The notes under the pieces are model-generated. The model made no database searches. It was given only the letters and a program-made list of their open reading frames with translations, and was not told the origin of the DNA. From Deltaproteobacteria bacterium (GTDB lineage Bacteria; Myxococcota_A; UBA796; SXON01): 43,786 nt of DNA. Below are positions 40,214 through 43,786 of this stretch, piece after piece. The DNA lies in contig CANKOI010000028.1 in NCBI GenBank assembly GCA_947484175.1, positions 1 through 43,786 on the forward strand, given 5' to 3'. A program made the position numbers and the translations under genes. Numbering within the stretch: the stretch's first letter is position 1; every line of letters begins with the position of its first letter.

Positions 40214-41293
40214 ATGGACTTGGCAGCGATCTGCGGTGTGGCCGTGGCGGCGGGCGCGAGCGACATCCACCTGAAGGTGGGATTGCCGCCGATGATGCGC
40301 CTCAACGGCGACATTCACCCCATCCCCAAGCAGGCGCCCGTCAATCCCGACGAGCTCGGGCGCGCGCTGTGGGACGTCATGAACGCCGGCCAACGCGAGC
40401 GCTTCAAGAACACCAACGAGTGCGACCTTGCCACGACGTTCGCGGGGGTCGCGCGTTTCCGGGTGAACGTTTTCCGTCAGCAAGGCCGCATCGGCGCCGT
40501 GCTGCGCACGATTCCCACGCTGGTGCGCACCATCGACGAACTGAAGCTTCCCCCGGTGCTCAAGAAGCTGGCCGGGGAGGGGCGCGGGCTTGTGCTTGTC
40601 ACGGGGGCGACCGGCTCGGGCAAGAGCACCACGTTGGCCGCGTTGATCGAGGAGATCAACCGCGGAGAGCGCTGCCACATCGTCACCATCGAAGACCCGG
40701 TGGAGTTCCTCTTCTCCGACAAGAAGAGTATTGTGAACCAGCGCGAAGTGGGCCTTGATGCACTGAACTTCCACAACGCGCTGCGCGCGGCCCTCCGGCA
40801 AGATCCCGATGTGATCCTCATCGGTGAACTTCGTGACTTGGAAACCGTCGAGATCGCGCTGGCGGCGGCCGAAACGGGTCACCTCGTGTTCGCCACGCTC
40901 CACACGGTCGATGCGCACGAAGCCGTGAACCGGGTGGTGGGTTTCTTTGAGCCGCACCACCACCAGCAGATCCGGCTCACGCTCGGAAGTGTATTGAAGG
41001 GGGTCGTTTCGCAGCGCCTCGTGGGCGGGGCAAAGGGCGGTCGCGTGGCGGCCTTCGAGATCATGGTGAACACCGGCACGATCTACGAGTGCATTGTCGA
41101 CCCGAAGCGCACCCGCGAAATCCGCGACCATATGCGGAGGGGGCGAGCGAACTACGGCACCCAGACCTTCGATCAGCACCTGCTCACGCTCGTTCAGGAG
41201 GGGGTCGTTCTGGAGTCTGAGGCCCTGAAGTTCGCCAACAATGCCGACGAGCTGGCGTTGCGGCTGAGCGGCATGGGGGCCGACGAGGACTGA
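40214..41293 (+). CDS. pilT: PilT/PilU-type type IV pilus retraction ATPase
   Basis: 359 residues from ATG 40214, five bases after GGAG; the adjoining ATG 40211 is too close to it. This secretion-superfamily ATPase drives pilus retraction at the inner membrane. Visible: ASDIHLKVG at the N-terminus, RFRVNVFRQQGRIGAVLRTI, Walker A GATGSGKST (about 131-139), the Asp-box IVTIEDPVEFLF, Walker B VILIGELRDLETVEIALAAAETGHLVFATLHT with the His box, and VVSQRLVGG. The C-terminal REIRDHMRRGRANYGTQTFDQHLLTLV is more like PilU than classic AIRAGL-containing PilT, so PilU is a real alternative. No other pilus genes are in the window; it lies 49 bp after recA and 29 bp before alaS. Confidence 0.9.
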   Translation: MDLAAICGVAVAAGASDIHLKVGLPPMMRLNGDIHPIPKQAPVNPDELGRALWDVMNAGQRERFKNTNECDLATTFAGVARFRVNVFRQQGRIGAVLRTIPTLVRTIDELKLPPVLKKLAGEGRGLVLVTGATGSGKSTTLAALIEEINRGERCHIVTIEDPVEFLFSDKKSIVNQREVGLDALNFHNALRAALRQDPDVILIGELRDLETVEIALAAAETGHLVFATLHTVDAHEAVNRVVGFFEPHHHQQIRLTLGSVLKGVVSQRLVGGAKGGRVAAFEIMVNTGTIYECIVDPKRTREIRDHMRRGRANYGTQTFDQHLLTLVQEGVVLESEALKFANNADELALRLSGMGADED

Positions 41294-41295
41294 TC

Positions 41296-41321
41296 GGCGC
41301 GTGCGGGTTAGCGGCCGCGCC
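41296..41321 (+). promoter_or_regulatory. Hairpin immediately before alaS
   Basis: GGCGCG (41296-41301) and CGCGCC (41316-41321) pair across 14 bases and end one base before the alaS start codon. No ribosome binding site is seen in this gap. It may terminate pilT transcription or affect alaS initiation. Confidence 0.4.
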
Positions 41322-41322
41322 C

Positions 41323-43786
41323 ATGGAATCTGCAGAAGTTCGCCGTCGTTTCCTCCAGTACTTCGCTCGCCACGGCCACGAACCCGTGGCCTCGTCGTCG
41401 CTCATTCCACACAACGATCCCACGCTGTTCTTCGTGAACGCGGGGATGGTGCAGTTCAAGGATGTGTTTCTGGGGGCCGACCAGCGCCCCTACAAGCGTG
41501 CCACCACCTCGCAGAAGTGCCTGCGCGTCAGCGGAAAGCACAACGACCTCGAAAACGTGGGCCACACCGCGCGCCACCACACCCTGTTTGAGATGCTCGG
41601 GAACTTCTCCTTTGGCGACTACTTCAAGCCCGAGGCGATCCACTTCGCCTGGGATCTGCTGACCAACGATCTCGGCATCGATCCGGCTCGCCTGTGGGTG
41701 ACGGTTTTTGAGGACGACGACGAGGCCTTGCAGATCTGGCACGACCAGGAAGGGGTGCCGGTGGAGCGCATCCAGAAGCTTGGCGCGAAGGACAACTTCT
41801 GGCAGATGGGCGACACCGGCCCCTGCGGCCCTTGCACGGAGATTCACTACGATCACGGCCCGTCGGTGTCGAGCGACACGCGCGGGCCGGGCGGCGGCGA
41901 TGACCGCTACGTGGAAATCTGGAACCTCGTGTTCATGCAGTTTGACCGCGACGTGTCGGGCAAGCTCACTCCGCTGCCCCGGCCGAGCATCGACACGGGC
42001 TCAGGGCTGGAGCGCATGGCCGCCGTGCTGCAAGGCAAGTACCAGAACTACGACACCGACGTTTTCCAGCGCATCATCGCCCACGCGGGGTCGTTGGCGG
42101 GGGTCCGGTACGGCGAGAATCCCGAAGCCGACGTGGCGCTGAAGGTGATCGCCGACCACACCCGCGCCGCCGCCTTCCTCGTCGCGGACGGAGTGATGCC
42201 CAGCAACGAGGAGCGTGGCTACGTGCTGCGTCGGATCATGCGGCGCGCCATACGGTACGGGGTGAAGCTCGGGCTGAAGGGCCCCTTCCTCCACCAGACG
42301 GCGCAGACCTGCATCGATCAGTTCGGCGATGCCTACCCGGAGCTGCGCGAGCGCTCGACGTTCATCACCGACGTGGTGAAGGTGGAGGAGGAGCGGTTCG
42401 CCTCCACCCTCGACCGGGGTTTGGCGCTGTTGGAGCGAGAGTTTGAGCGGAAGCCGCAGGAGATTTCCGGGCGGGTAGCGTTCACCTTGGCCGACACGTT
42501 TGGCTTCCCGGTCGACCTCACGCAGCTCATCGCTGCCGAGCGCGGGATCGGCGTGGACGAGGCGGGGTTCAAGGAGCTCCGGGCGGTGCAGCAAGCGGCT
42601 GGCCGTGCGGCGTGGAAGGGCTCGGGCGAGGAGGCGGTCGGTGCGCTGTGGCATGAGCTGTCCCGGAAGCACCCCACCGAATTCTGCGGCTACGCCTGCG
42701 ACCGGTGCGACAGTACCGTGGCTGCGGTGGTGAGCGAGGGCGCCGAGGTGACCATGCTCCCGGCGGGCAGCGAGGGCGGCGTGCTGGCCCTGCGCACCCC
42801 TTTTTACGCAGAGAGCGGCGGCCAGGTGGGCGACGTCGGCTGGCTCCGATGGGAGGGAGGCGAGGCCGAGGTGCTCGACACCGTGCGCCCTGTGGGAGAA
42901 CTCTCCGTTCACCAAGTACGCGTCGTTCAGGGAACGCTGCGGGTGGGCCAGCCCGTCTCCCTCGAAGTGAACGCGTCCCAGCGCAACCGGTCGCGGCTCA
43001 ACCACACCGGCACCCATCTGCTCCACGCTGCGCTCAAGCTAGTGCTCGGTGGTCACGTGCAGCAGAAGGGCTCGCTCGTGGGTCCTGACCGCCTTCGTTT
43101 CGACTTCAGCCACCACAAGGCGATGACGCCCGACGAGCTGCGCCGGGTGGAGGACCTCGTACAGGAGGAGATCTTCGGCAATCACGCCGTAGACACGGTC
43201 GTACAGGACATCGAGTCGGCCCGCGCCGGTGGCGCGATGGCGTTGTTCGGCGAGAAGTACGGCGAGAGCGTGCGGGTGGTGTCGGTGGCCGGCTTCAGCA
43301 AGGAACTTTGCGGCGGCACGCATGCCCAGCGCAGCGGCGACATCGGCTTCTTCAAGCTGGTGAGCGAGGCGGGCGTGGCGGCGGGCGTGCGGCGCATTGA
43401 AGCGCAGACCGGTCCCGGCGCGCAGGCGTGGGTGCGGGAGTTCGAGCGCAACGTTCGTGAGGCCAGCGCGGCGCTCAAGACCTCGCCGGACAAACTTCTG
43501 GAGTCGGTGCAGCGCCTCTTGGGCGAGCGGGCCGCCCTCCAGAAGGAGCTCGACACCACGCGCCGGGTAGCGGCGCGGGCCGCCACGGGCGATCTGCGCG
43601 AGAAGGCCGTCGCGATCGCGGGCGGCGGGCAGCTGGTGGCGGCGGAGTTTGTCGGCGACGTGACGGCGATGCGCGAGGAGGCCGACCGGCTCCGCGACTC
43701 GCTTGGCAGCGCGGTGATCGTGCTCGTCGCCCGCGACGGCGACGCCGTGCGCCTGCTGGTGGCGGTGAGCAAGGACCTCGCCGGCA
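41323..43786 (+). CDS. alaS: Alanyl-tRNA synthetase, 3' truncated by window end
   Basis: 821 complete codons are visible with no stop before the window edge; full AlaRS proteins have about 870-890 residues, so only the last part of the C-Ala domain is missing. The class II aminoacylation domain opens MESAEVRRRFLQYFARHGHE and continues with NDPTLFFVNAGMVQFKDVFLG, TSQKCLRVSGKHNDLENVG and HTLFEMLGNFSFGDYFK. ERGYVLRRIMRRAIRYG marks the tRNA-recognition region. The editing domain shows NHTGTHLLHAAL (first zinc-ligand pair) and CGGTHAQRSGDIG. It charges tRNA-Ala in the cytoplasm and removes mischarged Ser or Gly. No stop codon means it is absent from simple complete-frame lists. Confidence 0.96.
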   Translation, partial: MESAEVRRRFLQYFARHGHEPVASSSLIPHNDPTLFFVNAGMVQFKDVFLGADQRPYKRATTSQKCLRVSGKHNDLENVGHTARHHTLFEMLGNFSFGDYFKPEAIHFAWDLLTNDLGIDPARLWVTVFEDDDEALQIWHDQEGVPVERIQKLGAKDNFWQMGDTGPCGPCTEIHYDHGPSVSSDTRGPGGGDDRYVEIWNLVFMQFDRDVSGKLTPLPRPSIDTGSGLERMAAVLQGKYQNYDTDVFQRIIAHAGSLAGVRYGENPEADVALKVIADHTRAAAFLVADGVMPSNEERGYVLRRIMRRAIRYGVKLGLKGPFLHQTAQTCIDQFGDAYPELRERSTFITDVVKVEEERFASTLDRGLALLEREFERKPQEISGRVAFTLADTFGFPVDLTQLIAAERGIGVDEAGFKELRAVQQAAGRAAWKGSGEEAVGALWHELSRKHPTEFCGYACDRCDSTVAAVVSEGAEVTMLPAGSEGGVLALRTPFYAESGGQVGDVGWLRWEGGEAEVLDTVRPVGELSVHQVRVVQGTLRVGQPVSLEVNASQRNRSRLNHTGTHLLHAALKLVLGGHVQQKGSLVGPDRLRFDFSHHKAMTPDELRRVEDLVQEEIFGNHAVDTVVQDIESARAGGAMALFGEKYGESVRVVSVAGFSKELCGGTHAQRSGDIGFFKLVSEAGVAAGVRRIEAQTGPGAQAWVREFERNVREASAALKTSPDKLLESVQRLLGERAALQKELDTTRRVAARAATGDLREKAVAIAGGGQLVAAEFVGDVTAMREEADRLRDSLGSAVIVLVARDGDAVRLLVAVSKDLAG

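Noticed and set aside
37764..40314. Minus-strand open frame opposite cinA and recA
   Set aside because: Shadow of two certain genes; the true minus-strand gene here is ruvX.
1..43786. tRNA, rRNA, integrase, transposase or toxin-antitoxin genes
   Set aside because: Gaps between genes were read for cloverleaf or transposase signals and none was found; no prophage or mobile-element boundary is visible.

Overview
The window is one contiguous, densely coded, very GC-rich bacterial chromosome segment with 31 protein-coding genes, both strands in use and no gap above about 255 bp without a gene. Several traits point to a Myxococcota-like (former Deltaproteobacteria) bacterium: two proteins end in MYXO-CTERM-like tails (Cys-Gly, hydrophobic stretch, Arg cluster), there are MopE-type DxDxDG/DCDD repeat lipoproteins, two Ser/Thr protein kinases, a type IV pilus retraction ATPase, many lipoproteins, and secreted proteins with very short uncharged signal peptides. 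The taxon is an inference; there is no rRNA or tRNA gene to settle it.

Layout. 1-9.3 kb: a truncated EAL phosphodiesterase, methylcrotonyl-CoA carboxylase beta (minus), a sulfatase with a surface-anchor-like tail (plus), then a minus-strand run of methyltransferase, FG-GAP lipoprotein and a polytopic glycosyltransferase-like membrane protein. 9.3-20.2 kb: a plus-strand run of an alpha/beta-hydrolase lipoprotein, mutL, a Ser/Thr kinase and RNase G; a DUF2079-like membrane protein (minus); then an MFS transporter and recD2. 20.2-26.9 kb: an envelope block with a metallophosphoesterase-like protein whose metal site looks lost, a VWA lipoprotein overlapping a MYXO-CTERM multidomain protein, and a convergent MopE/lamin-tail lipoprotein built on eight 46-residue repeats. 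27-36 kb: prs, a small secreted protein, PBP1B, a secreted protein overlapping a membrane-anchored kinase, a two-gene minus cassette (beta-rich secreted protein plus lamin-tail lipoprotein) and an adenosine-deaminase-like enzyme. 36-43.8 kb: a MoaB-domain fusion and ruvX (minus), then cinA, recA, pilT/U and alaS (3' truncated) in one direction. DNA repair and housekeeping genes (mutL, recD2, ruvX, recA, rng, prs, alaS) thus alternate with lineage-specific surface-protein genes.

Non-coding structure is the most unusual content. A 46-bp nested stem-loop occurs twice (9251-9296 and 24262-24307), in opposite orientation, with one base changed. A different 60-bp repeat occurs twice (4031-4090 and 12323-12382), inverted, with three mismatches. 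Strong hairpins occupy the leaders or junctions of prs, pilT (overlapping its ribosome binding site), alaS and recA (two palindromes), and the gap at 21.35-21.53 kb. No CRISPR array, insertion sequence, integrase, rRNA or tRNA was found. No complete new multi-gene system can be claimed; the best candidates for undescribed biology are the two dispersed repeat families, the MoaB fusion beside CinA, the degenerate phosphoesterase, and the surface-protein block.
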